A stretch of DNA of 64,000 nucleotides from JBHYDC01 sp051861205 (GTDB lineage: Bacteria; Pseudomonadota; Alphaproteobacteria; Rhizobiales; Pleomorphomonadaceae): NCBI GenBank assembly GCA_051861205.1, contig JBHYDC010000001.1:1-64000 (forward strand), given 5' to 3'. The translations under genes and the position numbers were made by a program. Shown here piece by piece: positions 57,244 through 64,000 of this stretch; positions within the stretch are counted from its first letter, which is position 1; each line of letters starts with the position of its first letter. The notes below the pieces were generated by a model. That model was given only the letters and a program-made list of their open reading frames with translations, had not been told where the DNA came from and made no database searches.

Positions 57244-57391
57244 GGACCATCTCCTTGTTCACGGTCTTCCACTTGGGAAACCGGTCCCGGTCATGATTGT
57301 TCCAAACCGTTAGCTGAAGCCGCACACAAAAATGGCTATCGGGCATGGTCGGTGGTCTCCCCGGTCCGATCTTGCCAATCGCATCCCTATG

Positions 57392-57414
57392 GACTAAGTT
57401 AGATAGACTAAGTT
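57392..57414. promoter_or_regulatory. Direct repeat operator of the toxin-antitoxin pair
   Basis: GACTAAGTT occurs at 57392-57400 and 57406-57414, 14 bases centre to centre, immediately before the antitoxin start. Phd-type antitoxins autoregulate through such repeats. The repeat is visible; binding is inferred. Confidence 0.5.
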
Positions 57415-57428
57415 TAAAGGCGCCGCCC

Positions 57429-57674
57429 ATGCGAACCGTCAACATTCATGAAGCCAAAACGCATCTCTCGCGCCTCGTGGACCTCGCCGCAAAGGGCGAG
57501 CCCTTCGTGATCGCCAAATCCGGCACGCCGATGGTGAAGGTGATCCCGGTCGAGGCGGCCGCTAACCGGCCCACAAACCGGTTGGGATTCCTGGTCGGTG
57601 CGATCGCCGTGCCCGACGATTTCGACCGTATGGGCGATCAGGCCATTGAGGCCCTGTTCGGGATCGATCGGTGA
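57429..57674 (+). CDS. Phd/YefM-type antitoxin
   Basis: 81 residues. The N-terminal DNA-binding fold MRTVNIHEAKTHLSRLVDLA and FVIAKSGTPMVKVIPV is the Phd/YefM signature; the C-terminal tail (DDFDRMGDQAIEALFG) wraps the toxin. Overlaps the toxin start by 4 bases. The start at 57429 is preferred over an upstream in-frame start at 57345 that would cover the operator. Confidence 0.88.
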   Translation: MRTVNIHEAKTHLSRLVDLAAKGEPFVIAKSGTPMVKVIPVEAAANRPTNRLGFLVGAIAVPDDFDRMGDQAIEALFGIDR

Positions 57675-58057
57675 AACTGATCCTCGACACTCATCTCCTG
57701 CTCTGGGCGGCCGGCACGCCGGAGCGTCTATCGCGCGAGGCTGTCGAGTTGATCGAAGATCCCGGCACGGCGCTCCTGTTCAGCGCCGCCAGCTTGTGGG
57801 AAATCACGATCAAACGCGGGCTCGGCCGTGACGATTTTCGCGTCGATCCAAGGCTGCTGCGCCGAGGGCTCGCGGATGCCGGATACGAAGAGTTGCCCGT
57901 GACCGCCACCCACGCGCTCGCCGTCGACGATCTCCCCCCTCTGCACAAGGATCCGTTCGACCGCATGCTGATCGCCCAAGCCCGCAGCGAAGGACTGCTG
58001 CTCCTCACGTCCGACGATATGGTCGCCCGCTACCCCGGCCCGATCCGCCGCGTCTGA
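57671..58057 (+). CDS. VapC-type PIN-domain toxin
   Basis: 128 residues from GTG. PIN RNase with the acidic set Asp6 (LILDTHLLLWA), Glu44 (SLWEITIK), Asp94/Asp97 (LHKDPFDRML) and the late TSDD. Cleaves RNA when released from its antitoxin. Chromosomal location next to the riboswitch operon is probably incidental. Confidence 0.88.
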   Translation: MKLILDTHLLLWAAGTPERLSREAVELIEDPGTALLFSAASLWEITIKRGLGRDDFRVDPRLLRRGLADAGYEELPVTATHALAVDDLPPLHKDPFDRMLIAQARSEGLLLLTSDDMVARYPGPIRRV

Positions 58058-58503
58058 ACCGCCATGTCCCGAACGCCGCCGCCGTCCGCTGCTTACTTCC
58101 GCAAAGCCCCGTCCCCATCGGCGGGCTGCCGCAATTCACGCCACCTGCCCAACTCCTGAGCACTCGCGCTAGCGCCAAGGTCTCCGCCCCGGCTCATTTC
58201 AGCCGAGGAGCGGGCACCAGCGAAATGGCATGGCGCTTGCTAATTCTTCTCCGTGCAGAGCGTCTAGGGTTCCGGCCGCGAAAGTGGTGCTGGTCCAAGA
58301 GATGCTCCCGGCCATCTTTGATGCCGGGACACGGCGGGACAAAACCCCGGGAGGTCACTGCACGGGTTTGCTGGCGCAAGCCTGGAAAACGCTCTGGTCC
58401 GTTATCCCCGGATCACGTGCGCTCTCCGACCTCCTGGATGCGCTCCGCAAATCCTCGTCCGAACCGAACCGGCCGCAGCCGCCGGGGAACGAGGGGTTTA
58501 CCG
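58058..58503. other. Leader region of the guanidine operon
   Basis: 446 bases between the toxin gene and the binding-protein gene. Bases 58058-58255 show no gene and should hold the promoter. The guanidine-I riboswitch (58262-58357) and its expression platform (58358-58500) fill the rest. An apparent open frame through the leader is not coding. Confidence 0.6.
58262..58357 (+). ncRNA. Guanidine-I riboswitch (ykkC, subtype 1)
   Basis: Conserved core elements appear in order: CTAGGGTTCCGG (58264-58275), CTGGTCCAAGAG (58290-58301, normally CTGGTCCGAGAG), then ACACGGCGGGACAAAA (58330-58345) and CCCCGGGAGG. This is the aptamer that binds guanidinium and turns on downstream genes. The genes it precedes (importer and guanidine hydrolase-like enzyme) agree. 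One base differs from the usual second box; folding was not computed. Confidence 0.85.
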
Positions 58504-59571
58504 ATGATCCGCACGCTTTCCGGCCTCCTGCTATCAGCCAGTCTCGCCGTTGGTGCCTTGACCGGACCGGCCGACGCCGCGCCGAAGAAAGACTTCAAGG
58601 TCTGCTGGTCGATCTATGTCGGCTGGATGCCCTGGGGCTATCTCCAAGAGAGCGGCATCATGAAGAAGTGGGCCGACAAATACGGCATCTCCGTCGAGAT
58701 CACCCGCATCAACGACTATGTCGAGAGCATCAACCAATACACCGCCGGCAGCTTCGACGGCTGCTCGATGACGAACATGGACGCGCTCTCCATCCCCGCC
58801 GGCGGCGGCGTCGACACCACGGCCCTGATCGTCGGCAGCTTTTCCAACGGCAACGACGCCGTCATCCTGAAGGACAAGACCACGCTCGCCGATATCGCCG
58901 GCCAGCGCGTCAACCTCGTGGAACTGTCCGTGTCGCACTATCTCTTGGCGCGCGGCCTCGAAACGGTCGGTCTGGCGGAAAAGGACATCACCGTCGTCAA
59001 CACCTCCGACGCCGATCTGGTCGCCGCCTACGGCACGCCGGACGTGACCGCCGTGGTGACCTGGAAGCCGCTCGTATCGGAAATCGTCAAAATGCCGGGC
59101 GCGACGGCGGTGTTCGACAGTTCCAAGATCCCCGGCGAGATCATCGACCTCATGGTCGTCAACACCGACGTGCTGAAGGACAATCCGGAGTTCGGTAAAG
59201 CTATGGTCGGCGCTTGGTATGAAGTGCTCGCCCTGATGGCGTCCAGCACGCCGGAGGGTCTTGCCGCCAAGGAGGCGATGGCGGTGGCGTCGGGCACGGA
59301 CCTAGCCGGCTATGACGAGCAACTGGCCACCACCAAGCTCTACACGCTGCCGGCCGATGCGGTCGCCTTTACGAGCAGCCCCGCGTTGCCCAAAACCATG
59401 GACGTGGTGCGCAGCTTCCTGTTCGACCACGGCATTCTCGGCACCAACACCACCAACATCGACGCCGTGGGCATGGCCTTCGCCGATGGCTCGACCCTGG
59501 GTGACCCCGCCAACATCAAGCTCCGCTTCGACCCGGCCTACATGGACATGGCGGTCAAGGGCGGCCTCTAA
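58504..59571 (+). CDS. ABC transporter substrate-binding protein of the guanidine operon
   Basis: 355 residues. Signal peptide (MIRTLSGLLLSASLAVGALT, cleaved near GPADAA). The mature protein is a nitrate/taurine-type (SsuA/TauA-like) periplasmic binding protein: KVCWSIYVGWMPWGYLQESG, VNLVELSVSHYLLARGLETV. In guanidine-riboswitch operons such proteins bind guanidinium or related ureas. Start at 58504 has AACGAGGGG upstream. Operon order: binding protein, permease, ATPase, hydrolase. Confidence 0.88.
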   Translation: MIRTLSGLLLSASLAVGALTGPADAAPKKDFKVCWSIYVGWMPWGYLQESGIMKKWADKYGISVEITRINDYVESINQYTAGSFDGCSMTNMDALSIPAGGGVDTTALIVGSFSNGNDAVILKDKTTLADIAGQRVNLVELSVSHYLLARGLETVGLAEKDITVVNTSDADLVAAYGTPDVTAVVTWKPLVSEIVKMPGATAVFDSSKIPGEIIDLMVVNTDVLKDNPEFGKAMVGAWYEVLALMASSTPEGLAAKEAMAVASGTDLAGYDEQLATTKLYTLPADAVAFTSSPALPKTMDVVRSFLFDHGILGTNTTNIDAVGMAFADGSTLGDPANIKLRFDPAYMDMAVKGGL

Positions 59572-59604
59572 CCCGGCGCGGTTTCTAGCGCGAACGGAGC
59601 GGCC

Positions 59605-60420
59605 ATGAGGCTCGTGAACTCTCGACCGGGACGAGGCTTGGCTTTGGCGCTGGCGGCGTTGCCCTTCGCCATCGCCGCGCTTGCCTATGCGGTCGCCTCC
59701 GCCGCTCGGCTCGCCGCCAACCCGGCCGACAAGCTGCTGCCCTCGCTGCCGCAGATGGCGTCGGCCTTCTACAGACTGGCGGCGATTCCCGACAAGCGCA
59801 GCGGCGATCTGATCCTCTGGGCCGACACCGCCGCCAGCCTTGTTCGTCTCGGCGCCGGCGTCGGTGCGGCAACGCTGATCGCGCTGGTGCTGGGCATCGC
59901 GATCGGCTTCATCCCCCGCGTGCGGGCCACGCTCGGGCCCTTCACGGCGGTGATCTGCGTAATCCCGCCGCTCGCGGTGCTGCCCATTCTGCTCATCGTG
60001 CTCGGGCTCGGCGAAACCTCGAAGATCGCCCTCATCACGCTCGGCATCGCCCCGGTCATGACCCGTGACATGGCGCAGCGCGTCGCCGAAATCCCGGTCG
60101 AACTGGTCGTCAAAGCGCAGACGCTGGGCGCCAACACCTGGACGATGATCCTGCGTCTGGTGCTGCCAAGCGTGATGCCGCGCCTCATCGTCGCCGCCCG
60201 GCTGGCGCTCGGGCCGGCGTGGCTGTTCCTCATCACCGCCGAGGCGTTGGCCTCCGAAGTCGGCCTCGGCTACCGCATTTTCCTCGTTCGTCGCTATCTC
60301 GCGATGGACGTCATCCTCCCCTATGTCGCCTGGATCACGCTGCTCGCGGTCGCCACCGACTGGTTGCTCGCCTTCGCCTCGCGCCGCGCCTTCGCCTGGG
60401 CGCACCGGGAGGGCGCATGA
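59605..60420 (+). CDS. ABC transporter permease of the guanidine operon
   Basis: 271 residues with about six membrane helices and the EAA-like coupling loop RVAEIPVELVVKAQTLGANT. Belongs to the nitrate/sulfonate/taurine permease group. Overlaps the ATPase start by 4 bases. Forms the membrane part of the importer. Confidence 0.88.
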   Translation: MRLVNSRPGRGLALALAALPFAIAALAYAVASAARLAANPADKLLPSLPQMASAFYRLAAIPDKRSGDLILWADTAASLVRLGAGVGAATLIALVLGIAIGFIPRVRATLGPFTAVICVIPPLAVLPILLIVLGLGETSKIALITLGIAPVMTRDMAQRVAEIPVELVVKAQTLGANTWTMILRLVLPSVMPRLIVAARLALGPAWLFLITAEALASEVGLGYRIFLVRRYLAMDVILPYVAWITLLAVATDWLLAFASRRAFAWAHREGA

Positions 60421-61214
60421 GCGGCATCCTGGTTGAAAATCTCGGCAAGCACTATGGCGACACCGTCGTGCTGGAGCGTGTGAACGTCGACATCGAAAGC
60501 GGCAGCTTCGTTGCCGTCGTCGGTGCGTCCGGCTGCGGCAAGTCCACATTCCTGCGCATTCTGCTGGGGCAGGAACAGGCAACGCGCGGCCGGGTGACCG
60601 TGGACGGCCTGCCGATCGCCGGCGAGCCGACGCCCGATCGCGGCATCGTCTTCCAGCGCTATTCGGTGTTCCCCCACCTCACCGCGCTTCAGAACCTCAT
60701 GCTCGCCGCCGATTTCCGGCATGGCGGTCCGCTCGCCCGCGCCTTCGGCGGTCCTCGCCGGATGGCGCGCAAGGAGGCCATGACCCTGCTGGAGCGCGTC
60801 GGCCTCGCCGATGCCGCCCACCTCTATCCGGCCGCTCTGTCCGGCGGCATGCAGCAGCGCCTCGCGATCGCGCAAACCTTGCTCGGCCGTCCGAAAATTC
60901 TCTTGCTCGACGAACCCTTCGGCGCGCTCGACCCCGGCATTCGCGCCGAGATGCACGAACTCGTCAGTGAAATCCGCGCCGCCGATCCGATCACCGTCGT
61001 CATGGTCACCCATGATATCGCCGAGGCCTTCAAGCTCGGTACCCGCGTGCTGGTCTTCGCCAAGGTGCGCCGCGACCCGCAGTTCCCCGACGCCTACGGC
61101 GCCTCGATCGCGCTCGACCGGCCCATCCAGCCGGCCTCCCCCACCCATGCCGATGATGTCGCCGCCGTCGCGGCGCTCCTCGGCGTTCCCCGTTTCGACA
61201 CAACAAGAACCTGA
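60417..61214 (+). CDS. ABC transporter ATP-binding protein of the guanidine operon
   Basis: 265 residues. Walker [14 protein letters not shown]-loop FQRYSVFPHLTALQN, signature LSGGMQQRLAIAQTL, Walker B ILLLDEPFGALDPG, His switch VTHDIAEA. Energises the importer. It starts at the overlap with the permease stop; an earlier in-frame start inside the permease gene is not used. Confidence 0.9.
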   Translation: MSGILVENLGKHYGDTVVLERVNVDIESGSFVAVVGASGCGKSTFLRILLGQEQATRGRVTVDGLPIAGEPTPDRGIVFQRYSVFPHLTALQNLMLAADFRHGGPLARAFGGPRRMARKEAMTLLERVGLADAAHLYPAALSGGMQQRLAIAQTLLGRPKILLLDEPFGALDPGIRAEMHELVSEIRAADPITVVMVTHDIAEAFKLGTRVLVFAKVRRDPQFPDAYGASIALDRPIQPASPTHADDVAAVAALLGVPRFDTTRT

Positions 61215-61226
61215 GGAGACCTCACC

Positions 61227-62429
61227 ATGAAAGAACCGATCCGCCGCCAGCGCCGCGCCGGCGCCCCGCCGTGCAACGAGCGGCAGCGCCTCCATCACCC
61301 GAACTTCGCCATCAAGGAAATGCAGGGCTGGAAGGCCGTCGAGGCCGAAGGCCGGCTGCCCGAGGATGGCTGGCGGGCCGAGCAGAAATGGGCGCTCGAC
61401 ATGGGCCTGCCCGGCGCCGACATCCTCACCGACAAGTCGATCCCGACTTTCGCACGCGGGGAACTGCCGCATTTCGCCGGCATCAACACCTTCCTCAAGG
61501 CCCCTTACGTCGAAAACGTGCGCGACGTCGGCAAGTATGACGCGGCGATCGTCGGCATCCCCTTCGACAGCGGCACCACCTACCGGCCCGGCACCCGCTT
61601 CGGACCCCAAGGCATCCGCCGCATTTCCGCGCTCTACACCCCCTACAACTACGAACTCGGCGTCGATCTTCGCGAGCAGATGACGCTGTGCGACGCCGGC
61701 GACGTGTTCACCATTCCGGCCAATCTGGAAAAATCCTTCGACCAGATCACCCGCGGCGTCAGCCATGTCGCCTCGTCGGGCGCGCTGCCGATCATGCTCG
61801 GCGGCGACCACTCGATCGGCTTCCCCTGCGTGCGCGGCATCGCGGACGTCACGTCGAAGCGCATCGGCATCATCCATTTCGACCGCCACATCGATATCCA
61901 GGAGAAGGATCTCGACGAGCGCATGCACACGACGCCCTGGTACTGGGCGACCAACATGCCGAATGTCTCGGCCACCAACCTGGTGCAGCTCGGTATCGGC
62001 GGCTGGCAAGTGCCGCGCTACGGCGTGCAGGAGGCGCGCAAGCGCAACACCAACGTCCTCACCATCTCCGATATCGAGAAGATCGGCCTTGAGAAGACCG
62101 CCGAAATCGCCCTCGAACTCGCCTGGAAGGACGCTGACGCGGTCTACGTCTCCTTCGACGTCGACAGCATCGACTGCGGCTTCGTTCCCGGCACCGGCTG
62201 GCCCGAACCGGGCGGTTTTCTCCCGCGCGAGGCGCTGAAGCTGCTCGGCCTCGTCACCGCCCCCGGCATCTGCGGGCTCGAAGTCGTCGAGGTCTCGCCG
62301 CCCTACGACACGTCTGACATCACCGCCCTCTTCGGTGTCCGCGTCGTCGTCGAAGCGCTGGGTTCGATGGTCGCGCATGGCACGCTCGGCAAGCACCGGT
62401 CCATCATCGACAAGCCGGTGAGCTTCTGA
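61227..62429 (+). CDS. gdmH: Guanidine hydrolase (GdmH-type, ureohydrolase family)
   Basis: 400 residues. Ureohydrolase metal centre: His195 (GGDHSIG), Asp219-x-His221-x-Asp223 in HFDRHIDIQEKD (an Arg replaces the usual Ala of DAHxD, as in guanidine hydrolases of the Synechocystis Sll1077 type) and Asp311/Asp313 in SFDVDSIDCGFVPG. The N-terminal extension of about 100 residues also fits that group rather than agmatinase (about 300-320). Reaction: guanidine + water to urea + ammonia, Ni2+ dependent. The riboswitch and importer upstream support this over agmatinase or arginase. Ribosome site GAGGAG before ATG. Confidence 0.85.
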   Translation: MKEPIRRQRRAGAPPCNERQRLHHPNFAIKEMQGWKAVEAEGRLPEDGWRAEQKWALDMGLPGADILTDKSIPTFARGELPHFAGINTFLKAPYVENVRDVGKYDAAIVGIPFDSGTTYRPGTRFGPQGIRRISALYTPYNYELGVDLREQMTLCDAGDVFTIPANLEKSFDQITRGVSHVASSGALPIMLGGDHSIGFPCVRGIADVTSKRIGIIHFDRHIDIQEKDLDERMHTTPWYWATNMPNVSATNLVQLGIGGWQVPRYGVQEARKRNTNVLTISDIEKIGLEKTAEIALELAWKDADAVYVSFDVDSIDCGFVPGTGWPEPGGFLPREALKLLGLVTAPGICGLEVVEVSPPYDTSDITALFGVRVVVEALGSMVAHGTLGKHRSIIDKPVSF

Positions 62430-62431
62430 CC

Positions 62432-62968
62432 ATGCATCGCGGACATGATCACGACCACCATCACCACCACGACGGCCATACCCACGGTGCGGTCCACACC
62501 CACCACCCGGCCGCCGGTCCGCTCGGACACAACGGCCCGGCCGGCAAGGCGGTGCAATGGCAAACGGCCCACCAGCCGCACGAACCGGCGCCCGCGCCGG
62601 CGGATCCGCGCACGGTCGATCTCGATCTGGTGGAAACGGCCTTCCTGGAAGCCTTTTCGCGGGCGAGCGACCCGGTCAGTTTCCTGCGCCTCGCCGGCAT
62701 CCCGTTCGTCGGCGAAACCGCCGACGGCCAGCGTCTGCACCTCCTGCGCGTGGAAACCGACGACGTCACCGACGTCGGCGCCGTCATGCCGCTTCTGGGC
62801 GGATCGGGCGTTCGCTATGATCCGCTTCCCGCCAAGATGACCAGCCGCCGCCGCAGGCTCGGCTTCATCTATCACGACGGTATCAGGCCAACCCGCATCG
62901 GCTTTGCCGAGGCCCGGCGCCTGACCGACCGCAGCGACGCATCGGTCATCTCGCTCCAGACCCCTTAA
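62432..62968 (+). CDS. His-rich protein, candidate nickel chaperone for the guanidine hydrolase
   Basis: 178 residues, 2 bases after the hydrolase. The first 25 residues hold 13 histidines (MHRGHDHDHHHHHDGHTHG and on), the type of metal-storage tail found on HypB and UreE. The C-terminal domain (about 60-178: VETAFLEAFSRASDPVSFLR, LHLLRVETDDVTDVGAVMPL) is not a HypA, HypB, UreE or SlyD fold that I recognise. Nickel-dependent GdmH needs HypA/HypB-like chaperones in cyanobacteria; none is in this operon, so this protein may take that role. Inference from position and composition only. Confidence 0.75.
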   Translation: MHRGHDHDHHHHHDGHTHGAVHTHHPAAGPLGHNGPAGKAVQWQTAHQPHEPAPAPADPRTVDLDLVETAFLEAFSRASDPVSFLRLAGIPFVGETADGQRLHLLRVETDDVTDVGAVMPLLGGSGVRYDPLPAKMTSRRRRLGFIYHDGIRPTRIGFAEARRLTDRSDASVISLQTP

Positions 62969-63003
62969 TCCCGGATCGATCGCTGATCCCGGATCGATCG
63001 CTG
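62968..63003. repeat. 18-bp tandem duplication after the His-rich gene
   Basis: ATCCCGGATCGATCGCTG is repeated exactly at 62968-62985 and 62986-63003, followed by a partial third copy (ATCGATCCCC). Looks like a replication-slippage duplication; the first base is the last base of the stop codon. Confidence 0.7.
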
Positions 63004-63011
63004 ATCGATCC

Positions 63012-63050
63012 CCAAAAAAAAGGGCGCTCGCTCAATGCGGGCGCCCGGCC
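63012..63050 (-). terminator. Stem-loop with A-tract: terminator on the minus strand
   Basis: Bases 63014-63021 are A-rich and are followed by GGGCGC (63022-63027) and its complement GCGCCC (63041-63046) around a GC-rich loop. Read on the minus strand this is a stem followed by a T-run, i.e. an intrinsic terminator facing left. On the plus strand it has no T-run. It may stop antisense transcription into the guanidine operon or act in both directions weakly. Confidence 0.5.
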
Positions 63051-63134
63051 GCACGATGCGCGTCCGGTGAACAGTCCTTCCACCGCGAGCCCAGCCGTTC
63101 GAAACGGTGTAAGATGGCAGACCTGGAGGAGCCC

Positions 63135-64000
63135 ATGACCACTTCAATCACGCCCAATCAAGCCGTTGAAACCGTCGTCGTACCCAGAACCCAGGATCTC
63201 GGCGGCTTCGAGGTTCGCCGTGCGCTGCCGTCGGTCGGCCGGCGCATGGTCGGCCCCTTCGTGTTTCTCGATCAGATGGGCCCGGCCGAATTCATCACCG
63301 GCACCGGCATCGACGTGCGGCCCCATCCCCATATCGGGCTTGCAACCGTCACCTATCTCTATCAGGGCGAAATCCTGCACCGCGACAGCCTCGGCTCGGT
63401 GCAGCCGATTCGGCCCGGCGACGTCAACTGGATGACGGCCGGCAACGGCATCACCCATTCCGAGCGCACCGGACCTGAGGTCCGCGCCTCGGGCGGGCCT
63501 CTCTTCGGCATCCAGTCCTGGGTCGCCCTGCCCAAAGCGCTCGAAGAAACCACGCCCGCCTTCAGCCACGTCCCCCGCGCGGCGCTTCCCGCGCTTGAGG
63601 CCGAAGGCAAGCAGGTCCGCCTCATCGCCGGAACCGCCTGGGGCCAGACCTCGCCCGTCGAAACGGCCTCGCCCACCCTCTACGCCGATGCCATCCTCGG
63701 TGCCGGAAGCCGCCTGCCGATCGCGCCGGCTTATGAGGAACGCGCCATCTACACACTGTCCGGCACGATCGAGATCGCCGGCGACGCCTTCGAACCCGGC
63801 CGCCTTCTCGTCCTTCGTCCCGGCGATGAAATCACCGTCACGGCCCTCACCGCCGCCCGCCTCCTCGTCCTTGGCGGCGATCCGATGGACGGCCCGCGCC
63901 ATATCTGGTGGAACTTCGTATCCTCCGATCCCGCCCGCATCGAAGACGCCAAGCAGCGCTGGCGCTCCGGCGATTTCCCCGTCGTGCCCGGCGACGCCGA
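63135..64000 (+). CDS. Pirin family protein (3' end outside window)
   Basis: 288 codons visible, open at the right edge. Cupin fold with the pirin metal ligands in RPHPHIGLATVTYLYQGEIL, then LHRDSLG, DVNWMTAGNGITHSER, and the second cupin half. Pirins bind Fe and some oxidise quercetin; cellular role in bacteria is mostly unknown. The ribosome site GGAGGAG (63125-63130 region) fixes the start at 63135. Almost the whole protein is inside the window. Confidence 0.9.
   Translation, partial: MTTSITPNQAVETVVVPRTQDLGGFEVRRALPSVGRRMVGPFVFLDQMGPAEFITGTGIDVRPHPHIGLATVTYLYQGEILHRDSLGSVQPIRPGDVNWMTAGNGITHSERTGPEVRASGGPLFGIQSWVALPKALEETTPAFSHVPRAALPALEAEGKQVRLIAGTAWGQTSPVETASPTLYADAILGAGSRLPIAPAYEERAIYTLSGTIEIAGDAFEPGRLLVLRPGDEITVTALTAARLLVLGGDPMDGPRHIWWNFVSSDPARIEDAKQRWRSGDFPVVPGDA

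Noticed and set aside
58225..58503. N-terminal extension of the binding-protein gene
   Set aside because: It would cover the guanidine-I riboswitch and bury the signal peptide inside the protein; the start at 58504 is preferred.
60321..62396. 691-codon frame opposite the ATPase and guanidine hydrolase
   Set aside because: Antisense to well-supported genes; composition typical of a shadow frame.
61227..62429. Annotation as agmatinase
   Set aside because: Longer N-terminus, DRHID motif and riboswitch context point to guanidine hydrolase.

Overview
The window is high-GC DNA of an alphaproteobacterium, most likely a member of the Hyphomicrobiales (Rhizobiales). The order mutS - glnD - murJ - trpS - universal stress protein - nfu on one strand is the core-genome order I associate with that group. 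The species cannot be named from this sequence.

Region by region: (1) 1-4573 is the right part of a small integrative element: a tyrosine recombinase cut by the window edge, an AlpA-like excisionase, a winged-helix-like small protein, an archaeo-eukaryotic primase (prim-pol) and two small conserved proteins, chained by stop/start overlaps and ending at the 3' end of a tRNA-Ser(GGA) gene. (2) 4695-19432 is mostly housekeeping: a low-molecular-weight phosphatase-like protein, mutS, glnD, murJ, trpS, usp and nfu. It is interrupted by a lower-GC glycan-modification insert between mutS and glnD (two truncated remnants, a family-8-like glycosyltransferase and a sugar O-methyltransferase-like protein) and by an Abi-like HEPN gene between trpS and usp. 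(3) 19565-23503 holds a RutE-like flavoprotein, a LuxR-type response regulator, and a cytosolic hybrid histidine kinase overlapping a FIST-domain protein, the NahK/NosP layout used for nitric oxide signalling. (4) 23780-28205 is a coxG-coxS-coxL-coxM molybdenum hydroxylase cluster of form II, followed by a terminator and an SDR gene. (5) 29404-35006 is the urea ABC transporter operon urtABCDE, in which urtE carries an apparent 1-bp frameshift. (6) 35022-45732 contains hrpB, a TPR lipoprotein, an M17 aminopeptidase, a HypT-like LysR regulator, an OmpA-family protein with a very long Q/E/R-rich segment, a UPF0303 protein, and a saccharopine-dehydrogenase-like gene divergent from an Lrp/AsnC regulator.

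(7) 45737-56380 is an exopolysaccharide island: flippase, chain-length/co-polymerase protein with a degenerate kinase-like tail, three GT-B glycosyltransferases, a WecG/TagA/CpsF transferase, a GH10 endoglycanase and an EamA transporter. (8) 56381-58057 holds a Holin-X-like / YqjD-like pair and a Phd-VapC toxin-antitoxin pair with a repeated operator-like element.

(9) 58262-62968 is the most interesting part: a guanidine-I (ykkC) riboswitch leading an ABC importer, a ureohydrolase of the Ni-dependent guanidine hydrolase (GdmH) type, and a protein with 13 histidines in its first 25 residues. No HypA/HypB-type chaperone genes are present, so the His-rich protein is a candidate nickel-delivery partner. 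Guanidine hydrolysis yields urea and ammonia, which fits a nitrogen-scavenging lifestyle together with the urt operon. A pirin-like gene runs off the right edge.
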